Positions 20,901 to 31,241 of a DNA stretch of 32,111 nt are shown in pieces; position 1 is the stretch's first letter, and every line of letters begins with the position of its first letter. A program made the position numbers and the translations under genes. This DNA is from Pleurobrachia bachei (taxonomy: Eukaryota > Ctenophora > Tentaculata > Cydippida > Pleurobrachiidae): contig AVPN01000624.1 of NCBI GenBank assembly GCA_000695325.1, forward strand, positions 8,978 through 41,088, read 5' to 3'. The notes under the pieces are model-generated. The model searched no databases. It saw only the letters and a program-made list of their open reading frames with translations, and was not told where the DNA came from.

Positions 20901-23900
20901 ATCTAGTTGAGTGATCTATAGAATCTCTATTAGAAGGGCTCAAACTAGGAAAAGAAATAAAGAGGTATGCAGTGTGTGATCGAATATATTCATTCCAAAT
21001 GCGCGGAAACATTCTCGCCTCTTGGATAATCTACTCAGAGAGAAAAGGACGATATAATAACAATCCCCCATTACTGCAGAAACAAGGACAGACAAAATGA
21101 CATTTTATTGATCATAAATCTCATAAAAAAGTTTCTAATTCCTATACCTCTTTTGTGGGTGCATCAGTGATCCTTGTCAGCGCTGACACCAGTGACACCA
21201 TGCTAGCCTTCATCTGTGACACCTCCTTATCACCCCCTGTCACCCTCTCACTAATCAACCTCACCGCATCTATGGCCTCCTCAGTCGTCTCCCCCAACCT
21301 CTCTCCATCAAACTCAACCGAAGACACATCCAGGATATCTCTGGAGAGTGCCGGGATCATCCCACACACATTGGAACATGTCTCCTCGACCGCGGTGTTG
21401 AGGAGGTAAACTGCGAAACATGTCTCAACTCGAAGGGAGACAAACTCAGCGACGTCCAGATCAGGTAGTTTGCAGTCTTTATGGGTGAGTAACCGGGTGA
21501 TGTGTTTTGATGCTAATCCACTGAATTCTTGCTCTGAGAGTGGTTCAGATATTCGATCTACTGATGCTAGCACACTGTCAACAGTGTCCATGGGGTGCCC
21601 ACTGGCTCTATCCTCGTATCTCACCGGGAAGTCACAATGGGGAAGAAGGACATCATCCAGAGCTATGGTCAGTAGCTTCAACTTTGTACCCCACTGATAC
21701 TTGATTGCCTCGAATTTAGTTCTCTGTGCCGCATCCTCGGGACGTCCCAATATCACCTTGATCGCATCGAGGAGTTGTGGTGTAGCACCCTCTAAGTGAT
21801 CCATAGTAACAGTTACCAAGGTGATATCATCTCTATCTCGCTCAGATTTAACCAGCCCTAACTGCACCGCCCTCTCCAAATCATGAACCACATCCCGGAG
21901 AGATGTAACCAGAGATTCTACTCGGTGCGGGGCACTAGCGAATTGTTCTTTATTTGATGGGGTGGACACAATCTCTAGGAGGGGGTCCAGGAACTTGTTT
22001 AGATGGTCCTTGACGATGGTGATTGAGTTGAGCCATTCGGTTACACTCTCCCCCAGTTCCCCAGGTCTGCCTAGTTGGACCGTGTTAACTGAGGCCCGTA
22101 CACTCTCTATGCTGTCTTCCATCTCATACCTGAGGGAGGGGATGGGTAAGATTCGGGAAGAGGGGGGAGGTAAGATTCGGGAGGAGAGGGAGGTTTAACT
22201 GATCTTATCTTGAGACTTTCAAATTGTCATTCCTGTTTCTGTTCAAAGATAGGATAAACTTATAGGAGCAAGTTTAAATAGATGAATAAAAAAAGGACCA
22301 ATACATGATAGCCGATAGAATAAAGGTTTGAAACCGATATTGTGGTCTTCATACCTCTCATTGACATCATGGTGTGTAGAACACAAGACCTGGAGGCAAT
22401 CACACAGTTTAGTGGTCACTGATTTGATCTCCTTTAGCTCCGCCTCCTCAGTTTCCCGTAACGAGCCCTGTCTGATCAGCCTGTAGGAGAGAGAGGGTGT
22501 CATGAGCAGACCTGATCAGCCTGTGTAGGGGGTGTCATGTTGCGATATTCTATACCTGCAGGGATTCGGTGTTGGGCACTAGCGAATGAGATACTGTCTG
22601 AGTTAGAATGAAACCGACAAACAAACACGGGTCTAAGCTACATGCAAGAGAGGGGAGAGAGAGTTATAGTATTCGTTACTTGGTGCTTGCTATACTAAAG
22701 AAGAAGCCATGGTTTATTAATGACCACTGCTGCAGTGTTGAGATATTGAGATATTTAGAGAGAGGGAGGATTATAAAGATCGAGGTTATGAGAGATTGGG
22801 GGATGGGGGAGATTAATAAAGCAGGGGAAGAATATCATGGTATAGTAACTTATTGTCTGCGGTTTGGCAAGCAGCCTAGAACTAACATGATACACAAGGA
22901 GAGAAACAAGGAGATTAGGTCAGAAGTACAAACAAGAAGCAGACAAACAAACAAGATACGGACAGACATACAGTCAGAACATGATACAAACAGACAAACA
23001 ACCAGAACAAACAACATTACAAACAAATACATTACCTGTATCCGACAGCTTCGATTGGTTCCCTCAGATCCTGCGGATTTGTATTTCTTCTGTGCAGGAC
23101 AGGAGCTATAGCCTCACTAGTCTGTACATCCTCCATCTCCACCTCCACCTCCTCCTCTTTCACAACTCCCTGATCCTCTCTCGTAACTCCCTCTTCCTCC
23201 TCTTCAGCTGCCGCATCCAGGGCATTAGATAGAGCGATCATTTGGTTAGACCACCTCTGTGCCAGACTATCCAGTTCCTCTGAATACTCGTTATTATGCG
23301 GGTCAGCAGCGACTAACAGTCCATATTTCAACAGTTCAGGTGTGAGCTCTAACAGCTCCTTGTTCGTCTCATTGATGTAGTCCCTTTGGTATTCATCACT
23401 TCTCTCAGCTATGGGCTTGGAAACACGCCGTACTTTGGTTGCCATGGCACTCAGATTGTTACCTAGCACCTGGACTTTGTTTCTATCGCCCGCCCGAGCT
23501 GCTGTCACCAGCTGATCTATGGCAATATTAACCTTGGAAGGCGGGATGCCCAGTTCGTGTTCGCTCGGTATGGTATCAGGCTGGTTATTAGCTACCAGAG
23601 TACACAGATCCCCATACAGTTCCCGCCATTTCTCTGATAAGTGCTCCATCTGGCTCATGGTGAACTCATCCGTGCCCTCTCCTTTTTCTATCTCGCGGGC
23701 AGTTCGTGCCAGCTCAGCCAGGACATCCTCAAGCTGCTCCGCAGTTTCGTCGATCTGTTGAGCTATGGTTGAGTTGAGGCAGGCCGCACTGCAGTACCCC
23801 GCTAGGTCAACCTGTTTCTGGGTTCGTAGGGAGAGGGAGTCGATCTCTGCTTCAACCATGTCCCTATCTCCAGCTGCAGCTGCTGATAGCAGACCCCGGA

Positions 23901-26558
23901 TTGAGGGGATTTTTAGATTGTGATCCTGAGCTGGGGGACCCAAACCAAAGTCATCGAACGCCTTCCCCAGAACGATCACAGAGTCAGCCCAGTGTCGGGC
24001 GCTCCACCTCAAGTTCTCAATTGCTACCACGTCTTGGGTGTTATGGGCTGTCTTCCGAGCAGCATCATTTACACTGGGCGTCAGTTTGTCCATCTCACGG
24101 ACAAGGAAATCAATAGTTCTCAGCCGGCTCTTATTCTCACTCAAGTTATGGCATTGGACACTGAGATCCCTGATCCTGCCACAGTGTGCCGCTAGGACAG
24201 TTATCGCACTCTCTGGTGACTCACCCTTTAGGGCGGTTGTGATTAGATCCGCTAGGGATATGATCGCCTCATTGATTGAAGCCGGGGGTTTCCTGATTCC
24301 ACTCGCCCCGACCAGTTTCTGGATATCATCCGGATCCAAAGATTCATCCTTCATCGCGAACTGAAGGAGAATGTCAGGAGGGTTCATGTCGGAGGTACCG
24401 TTGGTCATGTTTTCAGGGTACGTCTGGACACCAATGTCAAAGAAACCTGACTCACTCCGGAGAGCGGAGGCGAATCTCTTGGTGGCATCAGTTTGGGTGG
24501 TAACCTGGTCACCCTGGTCAGCTGTGTCCCCACACACTATAGTCTTGATGGCATGGACCGCTTTGGCAACGTCATGAGCTGCTGCCGCTAGTTCTTCCTG
24601 TGTGTTAATATCATCAAAGTTCTCTCCTGCTGCCTGAACCAGGGCGATGATCCGGGGAAGTGCGTGCTCTAACTCCCCTAGTGCACCCTCTAGCTTATCA
24701 GAAAACACGGCAGAGGTTGACTTTAGAAGCTCCTTCTGTCCGACATGGAAGACTCTCTGGGCCCGGTTAACCATTGCTTTTGCTGCTTTTTGCAGCGCCT
24801 TGCTGTCCTGATCGATGAAGGCCTGTTTGGAGAGAGCCATATCTTTGGTAATGTGACCCTCAGTAGCCCGAAGGAACTCTCCTGTGTTGGTGAGATTGTC
24901 AATGATTGCCAGGAGCCTGGTCACCATTCTACTCCACTCCTCGCACATGGCATTCATAAAGGCGAGGGTGACATTCTCCTCTGGATGGGCGTGTACAGAG
25001 AGAGCACAGGCTATTATCTTGGGACCCAACACAGAGATATCGTGGGCAATCTTCCTGAGGATCGGAATATTTTCATCTCCTTCTTCAGATACTTGGACAG
25101 CGTACTCGGTGATGTCCATTAGCCGGTTGGCATGCTGCTTGAACCTCTCTATGTATTGGTCCAGTTCAGGGTCATTGGGTATGACAGACCGCTGTGCAGC
25201 TGATTTCAGGTTCATTAACGGTCGACTTTGTTCCGTTACGTGTTCACTTGACTTGTATGTTTGTGAGAGAACACGGTTTAGTTCGGAGAATTGTTCACTC
25301 ATATCCCCCGTGAGATGGTTTATAGTGTTCCACGATTGGGCGGTTTTACTGGTCACAGCAAACAACTTGCCCAGTTCCGATCTCACCCGGAGGATCTTCT
25401 TACAGATAGAACTGATAGATTGTCGTCTATTTGATCCTGTTTCCCCTGCCACTGCGATACTAGCGTGCAGTACCAACTCCAAGTAACGAGTTGCAGATTC
25501 GACATCGACAGCTCGTAACACATTCAAAATACTCTTGACCGATGTTACGAACTTCCTGATATTTTCCGCTAATTGCCGGTCCGTGGTCAGAGTTGCCCTC
25601 CTGGACTTATCTTGAAGGATGTTAGAGATGACAGTGGGGGTTCTTTTGATGATTCTCAGGGCATTTTCCACCGATACCCTCGTCTGTTTATCTTTGATCT
25701 CTTTGTAATAATCCGTGATCCGGTAGCAGAATTGTGTTAGATCCTCGATAAAGTGTTTGAAAAGAGGAACTAGGGTTCTCATGTTTCCACTCGTTTGGGG
25801 GATGGAGTGGATTTCCGCCACCAGCTGCTCCCCACAACTCTTTATTATCTTTATCTTTTGGCCGTTTAGAGATAGCAGTATCTGTAAAGAGGGGTTTTTA
25901 GTGAGAGAAAGAAACTTAAGCGGAAATATGACTAACTACATGGAAACATAGCAGCCTCCCGCAACTCAATATGACTCTGACGTAAAGCCTCAACCGCATC
26001 ACCCAACCCACCGGTACCTTCATAACGATGAGATTGTACTGAAAGCAAGCATCCCTGAGCGCTGTCCTAAGGGGTACACTCTGATCACTCCTCAACGCAT
26101 TGCTGACACTCATCAGATCACTCCCGGAGAGGTCCAGATCATTGATCAGACTCCGGACTTGTCTGGCACAGTCCGGGGAGAGTCGGGACGCTTCATCTTC
26201 GGCTGCGAGGGCAAATGATCGTCCCGCATCAACCACAATCTGGTAGAAGGAATCAAGCTAGATTTCAAGGGTTAGTAAGATTTCAGTCGTCACACCTAGA
26301 TACCAGTGCGAGGCACAGTCGAACCAAACCAAACCAAACATGCAGAGACTTGCTAACCCTATCTAGATGCAACCCTACCTGACCCCTTGATACCCCACAA
26401 TAACGTATGTGCACCTGTGCAGCGGGGAGCATGTCAGGTACAGGGATATGTTGGCGTCGTGCCAGTTCCGAGCTGATGGTCAGTTGAACCAGTTGGGCAG
26501 TGGCCGGTGCAATGACAATCTCCTCACTTCGAGGGACGCTTTTCGCGTATTTCAGCAT
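15339..26558 (-). CDS. Vinculin/alpha-catenin superfamily protein, expanded (about 1,748 aa), 12 exons
   Basis: Exons: 26558-26415, 26239-26018, 25881-23036, 22480-22355, 22129-21148, 19011-18813, 18455-18346, 18250-18197, 17915-17808, 17156-17047, 16218-16034, 15499-15339. All phases agree, giving 5,247 nt. Vinculin and alpha-catenin are cytoplasmic helical-bundle proteins linking adhesion sites to actin. The N terminus matches vinculin head helices (IPVPDMLPAAQ, then a helical stretch with RTALRDACFQYNLIVMK). Residues about 355-542 match the alpha-catenin middle domain (FKQHANRLMDITEYA, AKAMVNRAQRVFHV). Related four-helix modules follow at about 657-762, 783-887, 908-1015 and 1175-1273. Residues 1460-1560 are an acidic linker in place of vinculin's proline-rich hinge. 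Residues 1562-1748 match the vinculin tail (PWETEQNDILLSTKKLL against KWSSKGNDIIAAAKRMAL) but are less basic. The intron at 19012-21147 contains a duplicated exon piece and an inverted-repeat element. Vinculin versus alpha-catenin identity is unsettled. Confidence 0.85.
15500..16033 (-). other. Vinculin-like intron 11
   Basis: A 534-bp AT-rich intron bounded by GTGAGT and a TCTGTTTCAG acceptor. I see no feature beyond simple sequence. The plus-strand open frame overlapping it is an artefact. Confidence 0.7.
16407..16440. repeat. Direct repeat AATTGCGCGCCACA x2, 20-bp period
   Basis: Two perfect 14-bp copies at 16407-16420 and 16427-16440 in vinculin-like intron 10. GCGCGCCA resembles an E2F/DP half-site, but no function is shown. 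Confidence 0.7.
16594..16643. repeat. Second tandem double-hairpin element, in vinculin-like intron 10
   Basis: Two abutting perfect hairpins: 9-bp arms ATGCCTTTT (16594-16602) and AAAAGGCAT (16606-16614) with loop TAC, then 13-bp arms 16615-16627 and 16631-16643 with loop TTC. The second hairpin has the same 13-bp stem and three-base loop as the two hairpins at 1-84; on the opposite strand its loop reads GAA and its tip reads GGCC-GAA-GGCC. CCCC/GGGG flanks could extend an outer stem. Confidence 0.75.
17157..17807 (-). other. Vinculin-like intron 9
   Basis: A 651-bp intron with purine-rich GAGGTTAG-like repeats near its 5' end (17165-17250) and an ACACAC run at about 17382-17405. No other feature is seen. 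Confidence 0.55.
17941..17996. repeat. GA/GATA microsatellite
   Basis: A GAGAGA tract interspersed with GATA units, in vinculin-like intron 8. Confidence 0.85.
18486..18540 (+). promoter_or_regulatory. Tandem ISRE/IRF-like sites in vinculin-like intron 6
   Basis: TTGCCTAAGTGAAAGTGAAA plus CCAA occurs twice, 29 bp apart. Each copy contains GAAAGTGAAACC (18498-18509 and 18527-18538), a perfect match to the interferon-stimulated response element GAAANNGAAACY. Whether any IRF protein binds here is unknown; a chance local duplication is possible. Confidence 0.45.
19126..19996. repeat. Duplicated vinculin-like segment, copy 1
   Basis: A direct repeat of 20907-21777 (offset 1,781 bp). It contains intron sequence and the 3' two-thirds of exon 5 (19367-19996, with an intact GTATAG donor) but stops abruptly at 19996, so the exon has no acceptor. 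The ten or so differences from copy 2 lie almost entirely in 19747-19811. Confidence 0.9.
19367..19996 (-). pseudogene. Truncated duplicate of vinculin-like exon 5
   Basis: It encodes the same residues as the C-terminal part of exon 5, with one substitution (VLTSVD for VLASVD). Its 5' part and acceptor are missing, so it would normally be skipped as intron unless a cryptic acceptor is used. Confidence 0.75.
20160..20260. repeat. 13-bp minisatellite with TCGCGAT/TCGCAAT units
   Basis: About six consecutive 13-bp units such as AGCTAATCGCGAT, AATTAATCGCAAT, AGCCAATCGCGAT and AACTAATCGCAAT. G and A alternate in the core (TCGCGA versus TCGCAA), giving a 26-bp higher-order period. Related singletons flank it on both sides. 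Confidence 0.75.
20428..20906. mobile_element. Non-autonomous element with 122-bp terminal inverted repeats (foldback/MITE type)
   Basis: Arms 20428-20549 and 20785-20906 are reverse complements over 122 bp with three mismatches; the ends read CTAGATCCAAAAACC and GGTTTTTGGATCTAG. The 235-bp centre has no coding potential. If the ends are GATCC...GGATC, both sides are flanked by TA, as expected for Tc1/mariner-type target duplication, but this is not certain. It sits in vinculin-like intron 5, and its right end is exactly where duplicated copy 2 starts (20907). Confidence 0.85.
20907..21777. repeat. Duplicated vinculin-like segment, copy 2
   Basis: The copy contiguous with the rest of exon 5 (to 22129) and therefore the one used in the gene model. 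Its left border coincides with the right end of the inverted-repeat element. Confidence 0.9.
22481..23035 (-). other. Vinculin-like intron 3
   Basis: A 555-bp intron. About 22900-23030 (plus strand) is rich in ACAAAC/GACAAACA units. A short local repeat of CCTGATCAGCCTGT occurs at the exon edge (22472 and 22512). The plus-strand open frame across it is not supported. Confidence 0.6.
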
Positions 26559-26875
26559 GTTTTGCAGCAGCTATCTAACTGCTGTTTAGCAGCTCTTTAT
26601 AGCGCTATCAGCTGCTGCTCTGAGACGTTGCTACAGAGAGATACAGATATGGAGATGAAAAAGGGCAGTTGTCAGTTGAAAGGGGGTTATTTTTGATTTA
26701 GGGGTCCGGAAGGGTCGGTATAACCATTGGGAACGCATTGAAACGATTTGGGATTTCACAAAACTAATAGAGCTCTACAAAAGGTTTAAAACTTGGACAA
26801 ATAAACAATCTGACAAACTCTTGAACCATATTTACACTTTGTACACTCATAAATTAACGCACACTCAACAACTTT
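26559..26875 (-). promoter_or_regulatory. PCNX4 3' flank / vinculin-like upstream region
   Basis: A 317-bp intergenic gap. On the minus strand just before the vinculin-like ATG it contains several CAGCAGCTG/AGCTGCT inverted-repeat motifs (about 26562-26620), which include E-box-like CAGCTG cores. No TATA box or clear AATAAA is seen. Confidence 0.4.
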
Positions 26876-29800
26876 TTACAGATGGGGTACCATTATAACA
26901 GGGCTCTGATAAATCGGATACCCCAAGGGCACATCAGCACTTTGGACTAACAAATTTCGGAGTATATTGGGGTGAGCCTGGATACTGTACCTCTCTTCAT
27001 CATCATTTGTAAGATAATACAACTCAAACGAAAGTGAAGTCCACAGTGCCCTAACTGCCGTTCTGTTCAGTTCACCTACATCAACAGGGAGGAGCTGGAG
27101 GGTTAGAGTCCTACTACTGTACACACTCTCATCATTCAGATACAGAGAGAACAGATATTTCTTCCCTGCCAGCACACTCTCTGACCACCCCGTATCTTCC
27201 TCCCGACCAATAAACCAGTCCCGTCTCAGCTCCCTCATGTTCTTAATCACTTCCTCTGTGCTCTCCGCCTCTCCGTATACCACCTCATCAACTGCAAGTT
27301 TCACTGCATGTCGGAATGACGTCACGATGATGTTCCGTATCTCAGGGTGCTCCTTCACCCACTCACTGCACTTGCTCCACTCCAAATCACCTTGGAATGA
27401 TTTGAGGGCCTGGTGGGCGGAGGTGTGGTTGACGGCTCCACGGGCACACACAGTAATACCTCGAACCCATTCCTTCATCTCCTTACTACCGCCACATCGG
27501 CTGTAAAACTCTTCAGAGAACCCGTTTTTGGAGAGTTTCTCAACTTCACCCACACTGAGGGGTATCTTGTAGACAGGTACGTTATCACCGCTCGATGGCT
27601 GGATGTAAACCTGACTCTTCTCTGAAGAGTGATCAGATGGAGCCACCGCTGTTGTACTAACTGCTACAGGATTACCGACGATTGTAACAGTGCCATCCCA
27701 ACTCTCCTCTGAACTGGCGAAGGAGAAATCATCGATGAGATCCCCAACATTGGCTGTACTGGATGGTCCTTGGGTTGATGATACTCGGGGAGGAGGGGCT
27801 ACAACTGCGGGGGATGTCCGGGAAATAGCAGAGAAATCAAAGCCTCCCCTACCACCACCGGTTTTCAGAGTTGTGCTCTCCTCATACTCAATTTTACCCG
27901 TTATCCCTTCTTCAACGAGTGTGTATGACAAAACCTTGCCAAAATAATCGCCAATCTTTGCCAAACAAGCGGGTGAATCAAGGACACCGGTTAGTACGTT
28001 GCGTGCATCAGAATATGTTTCGACGTTTATCTGTCCTACCGGTTGGAGAATATGAAATGGTTTTGAGTTCATGGAACTTCCCTTCTTCTCAGTGGCTGAT
28101 CGGGCTCCCTCGAATATTTCCTTCACGACATTCGCCTCTTCCGTGTGACAGCTAGTTTCCTTCAATTCAAGACCTCTAAGCAAGAACCCTGAAGCAGCGA
28201 GACCATTGGTATGAGGCTGAACCAGCACAAGTCCACAGTGCCCTAACTGCCGTTCTGTTCAGTTCACCTACATCAACAGGGAGGAGCTGGAGGGTTAGAG
28301 TCCTACTACTGTACACACTCTCATCATTCAGATACAGAGAGAACAGATATTTCTTCCCTGCCAGCACACTCTCTGACCACCCCGTATCTTCCTCCCGACC
28401 AATAAACCAGTCCCGTCTCAGCTCCCTCATGTTCTCAATCACTTCCTCTGTGCTCTCCGCCTCTCCGTATACCACCTCATCAACTGCAAGTTTCACTGCA
28501 TGTCGGAATGACGTCACGATGATGTTCCGTATCTCAGGGTGCTCCTTCACCCACTCACTGCACTTGCTCCACTCCAAATCACCTTGGAATGATTTGAGGG
28601 CCTGGTGGGCGGAGGTGTGGTTGACGGCTCCACGGGCACACACAGTAATACCTCGAACCCATTCCTTCATCTCCTTACTACCGCCACATCGGCTGTAAAA
28701 CTCTTCAGAGAACCCGTTTTTGGAGAGTTTCTCAACTTCACCCACACTGAGGGGTATCTTGTAGACAGGTACGTTATCACCGCTCGATGGCTGGATGTAA
28801 ACCTGACTCTTCTCTGAAGAGTGATCAGATGGAGCCACCGCTGTTGTACTAACTGCTACAGGATTACCGACGATTGTAACAGTGCCATCCCAACTCTCCT
28901 CTGAACTGGCGAAGGAGAAATCATCGATGAGATCCCCAACATTGGCTGTACTGGATGGTCCTTGGGTTGATGATACTCGGGGAGGAGGGGCTACAACTGC
29001 GGGGGATGTCCGGGAAATAGCAGAGAAATCAAAGCCTCCCCTACCACCACCGGTTTTCAGAGTTGTGCTCTCCTCATACTCAATTTTACCCGTTATCCCT
29101 TCTTCAACGAGTGTGTATGACAAAACCTTGCCAAAATAATCGCCAATCTTTGCCAAACAAGCGGGTGAATCAAGGACACCGGTTAGTACATTTCGAGCAT
29201 CAGAATATGTTTCAACGTTTATCTGTGCCACCGGCTGGAGGATGTGAAATGGTTTTGAGTTCATGGAACTTCCCTTCTTCTCAGTGGCTGATCGGGCTCC
29301 CTCGAATATTTCCTTCACGACATTCGCCTCTTCCGTGTGACAGCTAGTTTCCTTCAATTCAAGACCTCTCAGCACGAACCCTGATGCAGCGAGACCATTG
29401 GTAAGAGGCTGAACCAGCACCATCAAGTTCTCGACACGGCACAGCAGGGGTTTGGTGGAGTAACCCCGTCCCTCGAGGAGGGGAGTTAGTGCAGCTGCCA
29501 GTTTGGGTCCAAAGTTCCTGTAGTACGCCCCGTCAGGTGAGGAAGAGGTGTGGCCTGAACGGTGCCACGGCCAGAAGTTGTGTGGACGGGGGAAGCTGGG
29601 TAGGAGGATGGGGAGGGTGAATATGGGGAGGATCTCACATCGGATGAGGGAGGAGAGAAGGAGGAAGGAGATGGTGAGCGGGAAACAGAGGACATTCACC
29701 AGAGTGATAATCATCCAGCTTGATCGCCGTTGTTTCTTGAGGAACAAGAAATCACCGTGAAGTCGGAGATAAAACTCCATCCGGTCACAAAACTCCTCAA

Positions 29801-31241
29801 GGACAACCAGGCCAAACCCACTCATGGCCATGAGGAACGGGATGGAGGTGAAATCGGAAAAACTCTCATCTCCCACGGTCATTCCCACGATAACTGTTAT
29901 CAATCCAGCGTAACAACTGGTCCTCGGGTCCAGCCAGATTCGTGTGAAGATGAACGGTAGACACATTCTCGGTATATCCTTGTCGAGTGACTCACTCAGG
30001 AGCACGTAGGAGAAAAGGATTGGTCTGGAGATCCAGCAAAGGATGGGATAAGGATATCTCAACCGTTTTGGTGGGAGTTTTTCTATCAGAGGATTGTAAA
30101 ACAGCCGTAAAATAAACTTGGGCGTGAGGAGACTGAGAAGGTACATGAGGCACGCCAGCGCAATGATCGCATAGCCCAATCCATCATTTGACATGTCCTC
30201 AGTTGGAACAAATGTTAGACCACAAGCTATCACTAACACCGGTAGGTGTACCCATAGTTTCCAGCTCTTCAGCAGAACCAAGGCATCGTTAACTGACATT
30301 GGGATAGGTAGAGCCATTAGGAAGAACGAGATGAGAAGGGTAGCAATAACAGAAAAACTCTCCTGGCTGTAAACTACACTGAGTGCAGCGTATGCTAGCA
30401 CCGCCCTCAGACAGCAGATAAGGGCTGATGGGTGAGGGGAAGAGCCGAATCCAGGCCACGACAACAACAACTCCAGAATCCAATGAAACAGGCATTCTGG
30501 TGATGGAAGGATGCCCAGTGGAAAGATGATAAACAAACAGCCGAGAAGGATATATGTTGGAAATGCAGGTAGACCCACAGCAATACCCGTCAGTAGGGCG
30601 AGGTAGAATGGTCGGTATAGGTGGCTGATGGGGGAGTTTGAGTTGAAGATCGCCACCTCAGGGGCGGGGTTTGATACAAGACCAAAGAGGCCCGTACAAA
30701 GGGATATACTGGAGAGAATAAATACAGCGTAGTAGTCCGAAGAGCTCGTCCCCTCCGGTAGGTGTGATTTGTGGAGAGAGATCGCCCCTAGGAAGAGAAT
30801 TCCCCCATAAAGAACTGGATCTAGGATCTTAAATATGTGCGATTTTTGAGGAACTAGAAAGGTAAAGTGTTCGTGGGAGAAGACCCCATCAATTTCAATG
30901 CTGTCTTCTTCTGCCAACATTGATTTAACTGTCCTTTTTACGTGAACTTCCTTCTGCTTGCGGCGTCCAACAAAGTCTCTTGCAAAGTTCACGAAAACTA
31001 GCAGAAGTAAGACAAGTAAACATACTGGGATCGTTGCATAAAACTGTGAATCCTCGTTTACTGAAATGTTAATTATAACTAAGAGAAGGAGAGGAGTTAT
31101 AAACAGCAGCAGTTGGCTGAAGACGATTGTTTTGGGCACATTTGAGAGCCTGACTCCTCCGAAGATTGTCTGAACAAGTCTGGAGATGAGGAACTTCTGT
31201 TTGTAGTCGTTTATCAGTGGACAGGAATCACTACTTTCCAT
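26876..31241 (-). CDS. PCNX4: Pecanex-like protein 4, interrupted by an internal 1,192-bp tandem duplication
   Basis: An intronless gene. Reading 31241-28229 and then 27036-26876, that is without the extra copy, keeps one frame and gives 1,057 aa (human PCNX4 about 1,172). As assembled, the 1,192-bp duplication (3n+1) shifts the frame, and translation ends at 28176. The start MESSDSCPLINDYKQKFL matches the [22 protein letters not shown] start of human PCNX4; an ATG 46 codons upstream is in frame but lies beyond an acceptor-like TTTCAATTTCAG at 31249. About ten hydrophobic segments occupy residues 30-580. The C-terminal Pecanex domain begins near FGPKLAAALTPLLEGRGY and includes NGLAASGFVLRGLELKETSC. 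Pecanex proteins are multipass membrane proteins; Drosophila pecanex acts in Notch signalling at the ER, and the role of PCNX4 is poorly known. Confidence 0.85.
27037..28228. repeat. PCNX4 tandem duplicate, unit 1
   Basis: A directly abutting copy of 28229-29420 (1,192 bp). It is open in its own frame. Differences from unit 2 concentrate in about 27992-28052 and at the far right edge (28173-28215); the rest is nearly identical. Confidence 0.92.
28229..29420. repeat. PCNX4 tandem duplicate, unit 2
   Basis: The copy continuous with the 5' part of PCNX4. The unit-to-unit junction joins ...AACCAGCAC to AAGTCCACAG at 28228/28229. Confidence 0.92.

Noticed and set aside
19374-21697. Repeated plus-strand frames (84 and 75 codons) occurring twice
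   Set aside because: They are the antisense of the duplicated vinculin-like exon; their repetition only reflects that duplication.
22608-23111. 167-codon plus-strand open frame
   Set aside because: It lies over a vinculin-like intron and its adjacent exon on the opposite strand, and much of it translates ACAAAC/GACAAACA repeats.
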